Assembly: GCA_963920575.1 (NCBI GenBank)
Contig: OY986967.1
Coordinates: 27,233,137-27,297,136 of the forward strand
Source of the DNA: Narthecium ossifragum
Lineage: Eukaryota; Streptophyta; Magnoliopsida; Dioscoreales; Nartheciaceae
Reading direction: 5' to 3'
Length of the DNA stretch: 64,000 nt
The stretch's first letter is position 1, and each line of letters begins with the position of its first letter. The position numbers and the translations under genes were made by a program. The notes beneath the pieces are model-generated. The model did not search any database. It was not told the DNA's origin and was given only the letters and a program-made list of their open reading frames with translations. Below are positions 22,617 to 33,661 of the stretch, one piece after another.

Positions 22617-23134
22617 GCTTTTGATGTCACAATATTTATATATAATTTTGATATATACTCCCCCTCTTTTTCTCTTCTCACTGCGTTTTCTAAAGTTCCT
22701 ATGATCAGTAAATTATTGTATAAACGCCGCTACAGTTTTTATAGATAATGACGTTCTTGTGAAAACATCATGAAATGAAAATACTTAGTGACCTTTTAAT
22801 ATAAAATGCCACTATTATATCTAATTTAGTGGCGTTTGTGATCACCGTCGTTAATTATGTCGAATTGGGAGCCTTCTTAAAGACCGTCACTAAATTAATA
22901 CCGCTAATTTATGTTTTTATTTTATAACGTCATGAGGTGCGTTTATATATGCTCCTTGCAGATGATAAACCCGTGTATAAGCATTACGGCGTCGGCTATG
23001 GGCGACTTCATCCTAACCGACCAGTATGCCAGGGTGGACGTGGACAGCCTTATGCCAACTGTGTAAATCCTAATGGTAATAGCCCTCGTCGGTGCCCGTA
23101 CGGGTACGGGTGCCCTCCCGAGTATCAGCCATGA
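22458..23134 (+). CDS. GRP-leader / RALF-like secreted peptide with four cysteines (copy C)
   Basis: Exons 22458-22557 and 22962-23134; 90 residues. The signal peptide MASKTSLLVLAVFLVVALLI and leader RDLAEEK are as in copies B and D. Exon 2 encodes DDKPVYKHYGVGYGRLHPNR, then PVCQGGRGQPYANC, a short Asn/Pro/Ser spacer and RRCPYGYGCPPEYQP. Only four cysteines remain, spaced C-x10-C-x10-C-x5-C. RALF1-type peptides have C-x9-C-x12-C-x5-C after a YISY..L motif, so this copy is the closest to a RALF. The GRP-type CC tail and the ADEIPD segment are deleted in frame; the EYQP end is kept. The intron contains a TA tract. The 5' half and intron are nearly identical to copy D, so the duplication is recent. 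Secretion is well supported; RALF-like signalling is inference. Confidence 0.75.
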
Positions 23135-26100
23135 GCTGCATAAACCAGATGGACGAAGTGATCTACTTTATATATATAGCTAATAATATATGTATAACAA
23201 GTATATATATGTGTGTTACGTACGTACATAATATTGTGATGTGGTGTACTTTGTCGTCAATAAATGATGGATAGGTGATGTGTTGCGAATCACCCGTCAA
23301 AACGTTGTAATCAAATATTAAATTTATAATCACTATTCAATCACTACACTACTATATAGAAATAGCGGTGAAGTGTAGAGTCGAATCATAGGGAAATTAG
23401 CATGAAAGATTAAAATCATTTCTCAAAACTCTAATTCTAAGAGGAAGAGTTTAATGGAGGATTTGAATTAACTAAAATTATCTAAAAAAAGCAATTAAAT
23501 ATGATCAATTCGAATCAATGGATAAGTGATTTAGGAATTATTCAATCCGCCCTAATTTTGCCTTCAATCTTCAGTAGTCATCCTCTTGTTCTCTTCTCTA
23601 AACATTTTAGATCCACTGCTTCCTAAGCTTACATATATCCCTAAAATAAGATATATGCTCCTAACGGCATAGCCTGTCTTTCTTGGCATATGTTGTATTC
23701 AATCCTACAATTACTTTACTTTATTCTACTCATAATGATCTTAGCACAACCTATCATAGCATAACATATATAGCCTATCTCAGAAGCAAATCATAAATCG
23801 ATATCACATGAAAACCATTTTATGAATATCTACAATCAATCACAGAAATCATGTAGGACTGAAAGTACATCAAGGAATTCTGTTCCCTCCGCTCTGTTAA
23901 CATTAAAATCATATCCATAAGATCATGTCTTGAGAGGATTACAAAATTCAAACCAAAGAAAATAGAAAACTACGTTAGGTTTTCATGAATAATCCTAAGT
24001 ATAAGAATTAGAAACTCATCTTTTGGATGAGCGTTATCGGATTTGAATAGGATGTTGTCACCATCCGCATCATCGACGTCTTTTATTTAATTCATTTTCC
24101 AAAGATTGTCAAAAATATGGGAAACTCGGTCTGAAATAACCCTATTTATAGCTGCAACCCTGGAATAGGGTTTAGGAGTCATAATTGGACTTAAACTCTA
24201 ATTTTCCTAATTTTCCATACTGATGATGTCATTGTAGTGATCCATCCGACTCAAAACCGATCCATCGCTCAAGTCCGTTTGACTGGGTCTCCACTTCCAC
24301 ATCACAAATTATTTTTAGCCTTTCTTTCCAACTTCTATCTATATCCGAATTTGCTTTAAAATTGCCACCAATATATAGATAATCTCAGAGAGTCTTCAAC
24401 ATGAAAGTTGTAGTTTTTTAAGTCTTCTTTCATCTCCCAGAATTTCAAAATATTTGACATTTTGTAGAATGTCTAGTGATTTATTTCTAAACAGTCGACG
24501 AAGCAGTTTTTTTTCCAGAATTTAATGATTTTTGGTAAAAATAATTAAGGGGAATAAATTAATGATTTACTCCCACTAATTTTTTTCTTGGTATTAACAC
24601 ATTCGATACTTAGAATGTATTCAAGATTTATTTTTTAAGAGTTTAAACTCACCAACCCTAGTTGGGGGTGGCCATGTCCTCACTCTAAGCACCAATCAAA
24701 TACTAGAAAGTTCAAAAGTTTGTCAACTCACCCTCCACTCAAGCACTTACCAAACAACAGAAAGTTCAAAAGTTCGCCAACTCTATTTCCACTTTAGCAC
24801 TAATAAAATAGCAAAAACTGACATGCCACTTCACAGAATTTCAAGAGTCTGCACTACAGAAAGTGAATCTCATCCACAAAGTCCTTAGCAACCAAACACG
24901 CACTAAAGCTCTTCCATTTGTTTTGTTTAATTATAATGCCCGGTTGTCTTAATTCGGACAATCAGTGATTGAGTTATATATTATCTTAAAAAAATGAGTG
25001 ATGCATTTTTTTGACTCTCGGGATTTCTTACTTTATTAGGTAAATATTCCACATACTAATACTCATGAATAACTGGCAACCATACATCTTAGAGGCATGT
25101 TAGGATATAATTTAATGGATAAAATAAATAAATCTCCTTCTATATTAATTGGGTTAATTATGCTTTACTTCCGTATAGTTTTAGTAAAGGTTTTATACAA
25201 TCCCCCGATTAAAAAAAGTTGACATCTGATCACTAAACCGCTTCTACAGTTCTACGTGGGCCTCCCAGCTAGGGATGGCAACGGGGCGGGTCCCCCTTCC
25301 CCCTTTCCCTGACCCCGCAACCTAACCTAGAACTCCGACCCTGTCTCGGTAGTTACATGTATTTATTTAGACTAGTTGGATCATTACTTGGTTAATTAAA
25401 AACAGGCATGTATTTAGACTAGTTGGATCAAAATATAGATTTGTGAGTGTTGTTGTGTTCCTTTTGAGGGCTTAAGGACACATGCTAGATAAATGTGGAA
25501 AACCTCAAGATATGAGAGCTTATTTTCTGATTATTAGGTAACTCAAATAAACAACTTTTAAATGGGCTAATGAAGAACTAACATGATCACGAGCTTCATA
25601 CTGCTTTTCCAATTTTCAGGACTAACGAAGATGTAAGCATTTTGCTCCACGATAAATTAGGTCACAAAGGAAGTGCTGCAAAGAAGGATGTTCATGCATG
25701 CTGTAAATGAATCTAGCAAAAGCTTGATGATGCTTATGAAACACATTGTGATATGATTCATTAGCCATGGGAAAAATAGGATTAAGTGAGATAAAATTTT
25801 TTGACAAAAGTATGTAAAGATTTACTGGTTTTAGGTTAATTGATGGAAGATAGCTAGCCATTGTTATATAACAACTACTCCATAGTCAGTTTTAATGTTG
25901 TCGAGGCAAAATTAATCTTCAAGCAATGCCTTGTTTGAACCAAACCCATGCATTAGGAGACCGACACCACAAAAGCTCTATGATCGAGCAAAGTGAATGC
26001 AGAGATTGCACACAAGCATATTTATAATTTTATACTTTGTTAATCAATATATAGATGCTAACATAAGCTTTCAAGAAGGGAATGTTCCTTTCAAAATGTT

Positions 26101-27594
26101 AAAAAATCACGTAAGCACTTCAATAGGTGGAGATGCAAGTGTAATTCAATCATGCACATGCAACAAAAGAATTCTATGTAGGGCAAAAATGGCTCTAGTC
26201 AGATGTATTTTAGGAATCTCGGCATGATATATAATAGAATTTGCTTATAGGTAAAGGGTGCAAAACCTTTCAAGGAACAATCGTAGGGAAATATCCAACA
26301 ATACTTTCGAATCCGAATTAATACAACGTTCCGGTCACCCTCGTTGCCTTACTAACTAGTAACTGGCTATAGCCTAGTTGAAGCATTCAAACATTAATGG
26401 CACTTATTAGGTAGCAGTGGAAGACCGTCAACAATGGGAGGAGAGGAGAATTGATTAAAGTGGATTCCCCTAATCGGAAAATGGTCGCGTGGCCGCCTCA
26501 GCGATGCCAGAATGTGGCCGTTTCGGTCGGTCCAGCCACCTCAGGGAAAACTCTCATCTTTTGCATACCATTTTCTTATTCTTTCTTCGAGCCAAAATTC
26601 TTATTAGTTTGATACATGACCAAGTCCAGATCCAGACCTAGATGAGCCCGATCTGGATAGACTTTCTAGGCGTTCAAGTCGTGTTTGAACTCCGTCAGTC
26701 CGATTCAGATCTCCATACGACCGTGACCGTCGGATGGGCATAAGTTTCGACGACGATGTCCGATTAGGGTGTGTGACCAGCCGTTTCGACCGGCTCGACG
26801 AGCCCGACAAGATTCATCGGAGATCGAAGATCTCTCCATGACCTGGGCCTCCAAAATTCTAGATTCCTTTTCTTTATGGCCTAAAATTCCGTTTTTGTAT
26901 AAAACTTTCCTTTTTATGCAGGTTATCGGTCTTTACTGTTTTTAGCAAGTTTTCCTATTTCTAGCCGTTTTCTTCCTTTTTAATTCCGGATTGCTTCATT
27001 AGTTATTGGGTTTGTGTTTAATTCCTGGTTTGAGTTCATATGTAAGTTGGTCTCTCCTTATCAGGGGCGGACCCAGCCTCTCCAGTAAGTGGGGGCCAAG
27101 GGAGGAAGGGTAAGGGCGGCAGGGCCTCAGGGGGGCCAGGGGGCACTTGGGTGGGGGGGTGTGGGCCGCAGGGCCCACGGGGTTAAGCTAATAAAAAAAA
27201 AATTAGGGGGGGCCTGGGCTCCCCCCTGATTTGTGAATAGGTCCGCCCCTGCTCCTTATCCTATAAAGGAGTTTTAGGGTTTGTAATTGAACAGTTTTTT
27301 ATTAGTAAAATTTCGAGTAGCTTTATCCTCTTGAGAATTCTGATTGTCTCTCCCATAAAGAGGTTTTCACGTTTACCCTACGCCAGAGTTCCTTCATGGC
27401 CGCCGGATGTCCAAGGATTCTGTTAGTGGAGGATGCTGAGATTATCTCAGAGATTAACAGGGTAGCCAAACAACATATCCATCTTTCTGCAACTCAATAC
27501 AATATATTCTTCCTCTTGGCATGCATGTTTTGCATTTTACGTACGTAGGTGACTAGCTGTAGAGTTATGCGTGCATGATGGCCTCTGGACGCAG
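23135..27594. repeat. Duplicated downstream block, copy D3
   Basis: Follows copy C and matches D1 along its length, apart from the MITE in D1 (7900-8691) and the small hAT here (27062-27251). A 79-codon minus-strand frame (25861-25622) with HNVFHKHHQAFARFIYSMHE and a remnant near 26100-26225 look coding-like and recur in D1, but I do not recognise them. Confidence 0.8.
27062..27251. mobile_element. Small hAT MITE with 8-bp target duplication
   Basis: 190 bp starting CAGGGGCGGACC and ending GGTCCGCCCCTG (perfect 12-bp inverted ends). Flanked by CTCCTTAT at 27054-27061 and 27252-27259. Copy D1 has the empty site (about 10055). The interior is G-rich. Confidence 0.9.
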
Positions 27595-27814
27595 GTGGTG
27601 GTGAGGAGGCTGGTGAGAGAGGTGGGCGTAGCGCTGGACGAGGCGGAGAACGGGCAAGCGATCCCGGACCCTGAGTATCAGGCTGAGCTGAATAACTAAA
27701 CTAGATGGATGAAGTGATCTACTTGATAGCTATTTATATATCCATAATAATTAAGTATTTATGCTACACATATAGTGATGTGGTGTACTCGAGAATATAA
27801 ATGGTGCATATATA
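27595..27814 (+). pseudogene. Remnant of glycine-rich gene exon 2 and 3' flank
   Basis: After an acceptor-like GACGCAG the frame reads GGGEEAGERGGRSAGRGGER and then stops. The bases GATCCCGGACCCTGAGTATC (27659 on) and the next 150 bp match the exon 2 end and 3' flank of copy E. No signal-peptide exon is attached. The first 55 bases also end block D1, where they are fused to the copy A exon 1 remnant. Confidence 0.65.
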
Positions 27815-27819
27815 TTAGG

Positions 27820-29475
27820 TGATGAGACGTGAAAAGTACACAAATTAACCCCTTAAGTTACTTTTATTAGTCTTCGAGCAAGGTATTTCTAATAAACTTC
27901 ATGGTATTTCAGGTACAAGAGCCCTCAACAAAAGTTAGATCAACTTTGAAGCGTAAACGAGCCTATTCGAGCACATTTAGGTACATGGGTCAACTTCAAA
28001 GATTAAACTGTACCTTCTCAAGAAGAATCAGATAATGTGCCATATATGATTGGAAAGCTCTGGAAATCTAGTTTATGGAGAATTTTACGGTTCATGATTC
28101 CGAGTTTCCTAGATGAAGTTATGGCATTTTTGGTACCAATGCGCAGTGTTGAGTGGCAAAAGAGATAATATGCATAACAGAAGATCGATCTTCTGTGTAT
28201 AAAAGATCGATCTTTGTATTGTAGCAGAGATGACAGAGAGTAATAATTCAACAGATCGATCTTCTTCATATAGAAGATCGATCTTCCTCGGGCGCAACCA
28301 ACTATACGGGCTGAAAAGATCGATCTTCACCCATAGAAGATCGATCTTTCATTGCCAGTTAGCAAAATGAAGGGCCCAAATGTAATCCGAAGGGGAGAAG
28401 CTTGAGGGCTATAAATACCAAACTTTGGGCTCTTATTGAGGGATTCCTTTGGACAAGAAGAGGCTAAGGAAAGGGGCAACTCCCTTGGGCAAGGAAGGGA
28501 GCTCTCATCCAAGAGGGAGGAGATTGATGAAGAAGAGGAGGATCCATCTCTTCTCCATTGCTTCTCCATCGAAGATAAGCAGCTAATCTATTTACCTAGT
28601 GTAATACCATGATGTTTTAGATTTTATTTGTAGTTTTCTTTGTATTTGGATGTTGTAATCCATATGAGACAAGTTGTATGAATTTATTCTTCATTTCTAT
28701 ACCTTTGTAGTTGGATTCTAATGTTGGATGGATGGATTCTTTGGCTTGCATAAGCTAGAACCTTGTGCCCAATAGGTGTTTGTTGATATTCCCCAATGAG
28801 TAGGTTGTGCTAGAACCATGGCCACTTGTATTGAAGGAGTCTTGGCTCTAGGTTAGGGACTTTGTTGTGCTAGAACCACTCCAATCCACATCTAACCTAG
28901 CATCTATCCTATCTTTTATAGTGTTTTGGATTCGAGATGCTAGAACCACATCAATCCATTACCGTATTCCATACAACCCGATTCCTTGTGACGGGATGAT
29001 CCTAACCCGACTTCTCGTTGGCGATGATCGTAGCTAATCCCTCGATCATCGACTTTCTAGCATACACCTAGTGCGACGGATAGTCTTTAGCCAGTTATTC
29101 GTTAGCGATGACCTTTGTTAGCCACAATGTAGTCGATATTGTAGTGTCTCGATAGTGTTGTGCATCTTGATCCATTAGAAAGCTACGATTGAGGCTAATT
29201 CGGATTGGGATTTCCTAGGACCTCTTTCTATCCATTGAATCATTTACATGCTTTCTTAGCTATCATATCCTAAAACTCCAAAACCATTTCTTTTATTATC
29301 TTTGTAGGAACACTTAGATTGAGATAAGTAGTTTAATTATTTCCATACGCATTCCCTGTGAATTCGACTCGGACTCACCGCTAGCTACCCCCAAAGGTAG
29401 TTAGTTAGGAGTTTAATTATAAATTTGTAATTTTGATCGGGCACATTAAGCCGCGACACTTTCCACGTCTCATCA
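27820..29475. mobile_element. Second solo LTR (1656 bp) with 5-bp target duplication
   Basis: Starts TGATGAGACGTG and ends CACGTCTCATCA: TG...CA with a perfect 12-bp inverted terminal repeat. Flanked by TTAGG at 27815-27819 and 29476-29480. The 3' part reads CCCTGTGAATTCGACTCGG, a phrase reminiscent of plant Gypsy-type LTR ends. No protein coding was found. It contains six copies of the palindrome AGATCGATCT (28180-28350). Confidence 0.85.
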
Positions 29476-29544
29476 TTAGGCCATATATATATATATATGA
29501 GGTTGCATGGTCGCGTCTTGCATCTCTCTCTCATATATATATAT

Positions 29545-29727
29545 ACTAATAAGTTCCCCTGCCACATGGCAGGGTAACTACCCTCTCTCCCCCATCTTCC
29601 CCAATAACTCCTTACTAACCCCCTCTCTCTCCCCCCACTAACTCCCCCTCCATGTAGGCACGTAGGCTCCACATACGACAACGAAAGATTAATTTATAAC
29701 CATCTCTCTATATAAAGATGATATATA
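29545..29727. mobile_element. Relative of the insert at 10528-10741; possibly Helitron-like
   Basis: CT-rich stretch with a terminal hairpin CCCTGCCACATGGCAGGG (29557-29574) near one end and CTATATAAAGATGATATAT followed by a TA tract at the other. It is shared with the copy A intron insert. Confidence 0.4.
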
Positions 29728-30383
29728 TATATATATATATATATATGTTACGTACTTTTGTGTATACCTGCAGATGATAATACAAATATACCGAACAAGT
29801 TTTCTGTGCAATATATATTCTAACTATATTCTATAGCTACACCATCAGTCCTCCGGTAAATTATTTCTGCCAATTGAGTTCTGTGTACTTAAACACGCAC
29901 TAAGCTTAATGAAAGAGAAAATAACCATATATCCTCCGCCAATCGCCATCCTTGTATCCGCCTCCTCAGGATAATAGCCACCATTAATTATCATACAGGA
30001 AGTAGAGTGTACATGTGAATCTATCTATCTAGAGTACTGCTATATTATATTTAAGCTGCTCAAGTCGTTGTAGAAAAAATGATGACTTAGTTTGTGGTCA
30101 TCTAAGACTATATGCAGCATATACGTAGGTACTATCTTCTTCATGAGAAGATCCTCTCCTCCAAGTGTCTCTGACAACGAGTCCATGCATGGCAAATTAA
30201 TTTTCCACATGCAGGTGAACCGCACATCCATTGCCTCATCTCTACCACATGCGAGCTGCAGGTCTTCTAATGGAGACAAGGAAAATTAAACGGGTGCATC
30301 ATCTCCCCAAGTGTCTATATCAATTAACCTGGAAGTAGAACTTATCATGAATCGCGTTCAATATCGACGACTATATATCTAGC

Positions 30384-30391
30384 TATAAATA
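30384..30391 (+). promoter_or_regulatory. TATA box of peptide gene D
   Basis: TATAAATA 54 bases before the ATG, in the upstream block shared with copy C (from about 29925). Confidence 0.75.
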
Positions 30392-30437
30392 CATCGAGCA
30401 GCTAGCAGAGGCCATAGTTAACTCTTAAGAAATTAAG

Positions 30438-31124
30438 ATGGCTTCCAAGACCTCACTGCTTGTTTTGGCTGTTTTTCTTGTAGTTGCTCTCTTGATCTCC
30501 TCCGAGGTCGCAGCAAGGGACCTGGCAGAGGAGAAGGGTGAGTTTAATCTCATCATCATACTTAATATATATATATATATATATATATATAGAGGCTTTT
30601 GATGTCACAATATTTATATATAATTTTGATATATACTCCCCCTCTTTTTCTCTTCTCACTGCGTTTTCTAAAGTTCCTATGATCAGTAAATTATTGTATA
30701 AACGCCGCTACAGTTTTTATAGATAATGACGTTCTTGTGAAAACATCATGAAATGAAAATACTTAGTGACCTTTTAATATAAAATGCCACTATCATATTA
30801 AATTTAGTGGCGTTTGTGATCACCGTCGTTAATTATGTCGAATTGCGAGCCTTCTTAAAGACCGTCACTAAATTAATACCGCTAATTTATGTTTCTTTTT
30901 TATAACGTCATGAGGTGTGTTTATATATGCTCCGTGCAGATGAAAGCGTGAACAAAGCAACCGCCTCTCATTCCAGCATCAGCTATCAGCCACTTAATCC
31001 TAACCGACCAGTATGCCAGGGTGGACGTGGATGCCCTCGTGGTGGGCCTAGTAGCTCTCGTGGGTGCCGGCCTTATGACAACTGTGCAATTAGTGGTGGG
31101 CCTAGTAGCCCTCCGCCGCCTTGA
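30438..31124 (+). CDS. GRP-leader / RALF-like peptide with frameshifted tail (copy D)
   Basis: Exons 30438-30537 and 30940-31124; predicted 94 residues. The signal peptide is identical to copy C. Exon 2 encodes DESVNKATASHSSISYQPLN, PNRPVCQGGRGC, a Gly/Pro/Ser segment, CRPYDNC and a Pro-rich end. SSISYQPLNPN closely echoes the RALF motif YISY..L..N. There are four cysteines, spaced unlike copy C. The stop at 31122-31124 comes from a frameshift: in another frame the next 70 bases still encode the family tail (CCAPADEIPDPEYQP, ending at 31193). A deletion in the CRYGCC region probably caused the shift. The gene may be expressed as a tail-less variant or be an early pseudogene. Confidence 0.65.
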
Positions 31125-31193
31125 GACGTCATATCAGAGATGCCAGTGCTGCGCTCCCGCAGATGAGATCCCGGACCCCGAGTATCAGCCATG

Positions 31194-33440
31194 AGCAGCG
31201 TAAACCAGATGGACGAAGTGATCTACTTTATATATATATATAGCTAATAATATATGTATAACAAGTATATATATATATGTGCTACGTACGTACATAATAC
31301 ATGATGTGGTGTACTCTGTCTCTATCGACTGTCGTGAATAAATGATGTATAGATGACGTGTTGCGAATCACTCATTAAAACGTTGTAATTAAATATTGAA
31401 TTTATAATCATTATTCAATCACTACACTACTATATAGAAATAACGGTGAAGTCCAGAGTCGAACCACAAGGAAATTAGCATGAAAGATTAAAATCAATTC
31501 TCAAAACTTTAATTCTAAGTGGAAGAGTTTAATGGAGAATTTGAATTAACTAAAACTATCTAAGAAAAGCAATTAAATATGATCAATTCGAATCAATGGA
31601 TAAGTGATTTAGAAATTATTCCATCCGCCCTAGTTTTGCCTTCAATCTTCACTAGTCATCATCTTGTTCTCTTCTCTAAACATTATGAATCCACGGCTTC
31701 CTAAGCTTACATATATCCCTAAAATCATATATATGTTCCTAACGGCATAGCCTGTCTTTCTTGACATATGTTGTATTCAATCCTATAATTACTTTACTTT
31801 ATTCTACTCATAATGATCTTAGCATAACCTATCATAGCATAGCATAACCTATCTCAAAAGCAAACCATAAATCATATGAAAGACATTCTATGAATCTCTA
31901 CAATTAATCACATAAATCATATAGGACTAAAAGTACGTCAAGAAACTCTGTTCCCTCAATTCTATTAACATTAAAATCATATTCATAAGATCATGTCTGG
32001 AGAATATTACAAGATTCAAACCAAAGAAGATAGAAAACTATGTTAGGCTTTCATGAATAATCCTAAGTACAATAATTAGAAACTCATCTTTTGGATGAGC
32101 GCCATCGGATTGGAATAGAAAGTTATCACCATCCGCATTCTCGACGTCTTCTCTTTAATTCCTTTTCTAAAGATTGTCGAAAATATGGGAAACTCGGCGT
32201 AAAATAACCCTATTTATAGCTGCAACCCCGAAATAGGGTTTAGGAGTCGTGATTGGACTTGAACTCTAATTTTCCTAATTTTCTGTACTGATGACGTCAT
32301 TCTAGCGATCAATCATACTCAAAACCGATCCATCGCTCAAATCAGTTTGACTGGATCTCCATTGCCACATCACTAATTAATTTTAGTGTTTCCTTCCAAC
32401 TTCTATATATCCGAATTTGCTTTAAAACTGCCACTAATATATAGATAATCTCAGAAAGTCTTCAACTTGAAAGTTGTAGCTTTTCAAGCCTTCTTTCATC
32501 TCCCAGAATTTCAAAATATTTGACATTTTGTAGAATGTCTGGTGATTTATTTCTAAACAGTCGACGAAGCAGTTTTTTTGCAGAATTTAATAAGTTTTGG
32601 TAAAAATAATTAAGGGGAATAAATTAATGATTTACTCCCACTAATTTTTTTCTTCGTATTAACACATTCGATACTTAGAATATATTCAAGATTTATTTTT
32701 TAAGAGTTTAAACTCACCAACCCTAGTCAGGGGTGGCCATGTCCTCACTCTAGGCACCAACCAAATACTAGAAAGTTCAAAAGTCTGTCAACTCAGCCTC
32801 CACTCAAGCACTTACCAAACAACAGAAAGTTCAGAAGTTCGCCTACTCTGTTTCCACTTTAGCACCAATCAAATAGCAAAAACAGACATGCCAATTTACA
32901 GAATTTCAAGAGTTTGCACTACAGAAAGTGACTTCCATCCACAAAGTCCTGAGCAACCAAACACGCCCTAAAGCTCTTTCATTTGTTTTGTTTAATTATA
33001 ATGTCTGGGTCCTCCTCCTTCCCCCGACCCCGCAACCTAACCTAGAACCCCGACCCCGCCCTGATAGTTACTGCATCCCGACCCCGCCCCGCACACCTGA
33101 ACCCCGCCCCCACCCCGCTCCAAATGTTTTTGACACATTAAATACATTATATCTAATAACGTATTAAAGACTTATCATCTTAAAAAACAATCCAAACAAA
33201 ACTTGTCTTTATGAAATGATCCAAACGTGAATTGTATCAATAAAAACTCAAAAATATATATCCAATCGGGACGGGGCGGGCGGGGGTGTCCTTCCCTGAC
33301 CCCACCCCGACCCCAATCGGAGTTTTACACACTTCCCCTAAACCCGATTCCGAACCCGTTTAGGGTCCTCCGAACCCGCCCCATTAGAAACAAGGTAGGG
33401 CGGGACCCGATTGGGGCGGGCAAATTGCCATCCCTGCTCC
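31194..33440. repeat. Duplicated downstream block, copy D4
   Basis: 3' flank of copy D continuing into the shared block (CTAACGGCATAGCCTGTCTT, GTTTAAACTCACCAACCC). From about 33005 it passes into a GGGACGGGG-type hAT remnant ending GGGCAAATTGCCATCCCTG. No gene seen. Confidence 0.8.
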
Positions 33441-33472
33441 CAGCCTAGACGCTTTCCGCAAGTATAACGGAA

Positions 33473-33653
33473 AGAAAAAAGATTTGTGTACATGACTTTT
33501 CAACATGTACACTGCACATGGCTTACGTGGTCTTATATTATTGGCTTACGTGATGGGAACCAGCGGATGTGAGTGGATCTGGAGCATTGAAAGTGGCAAT
33601 GCACGATGCACATGTCTCCGTAGTGTAGCGTAGCGTGTACCCAATCACTTCTC
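33473..33653. mobile_element. hAT-like MITE, family M1
   Basis: Perfect 8-bp duplication TAACGGAA (33465-33472 and 33654-33661). Ends AGAAAAAAGATTTGTGTA and ...CCCAATCACTTCT. Confidence 0.85.
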
Positions 33654-33661
33654 TAACGGAA

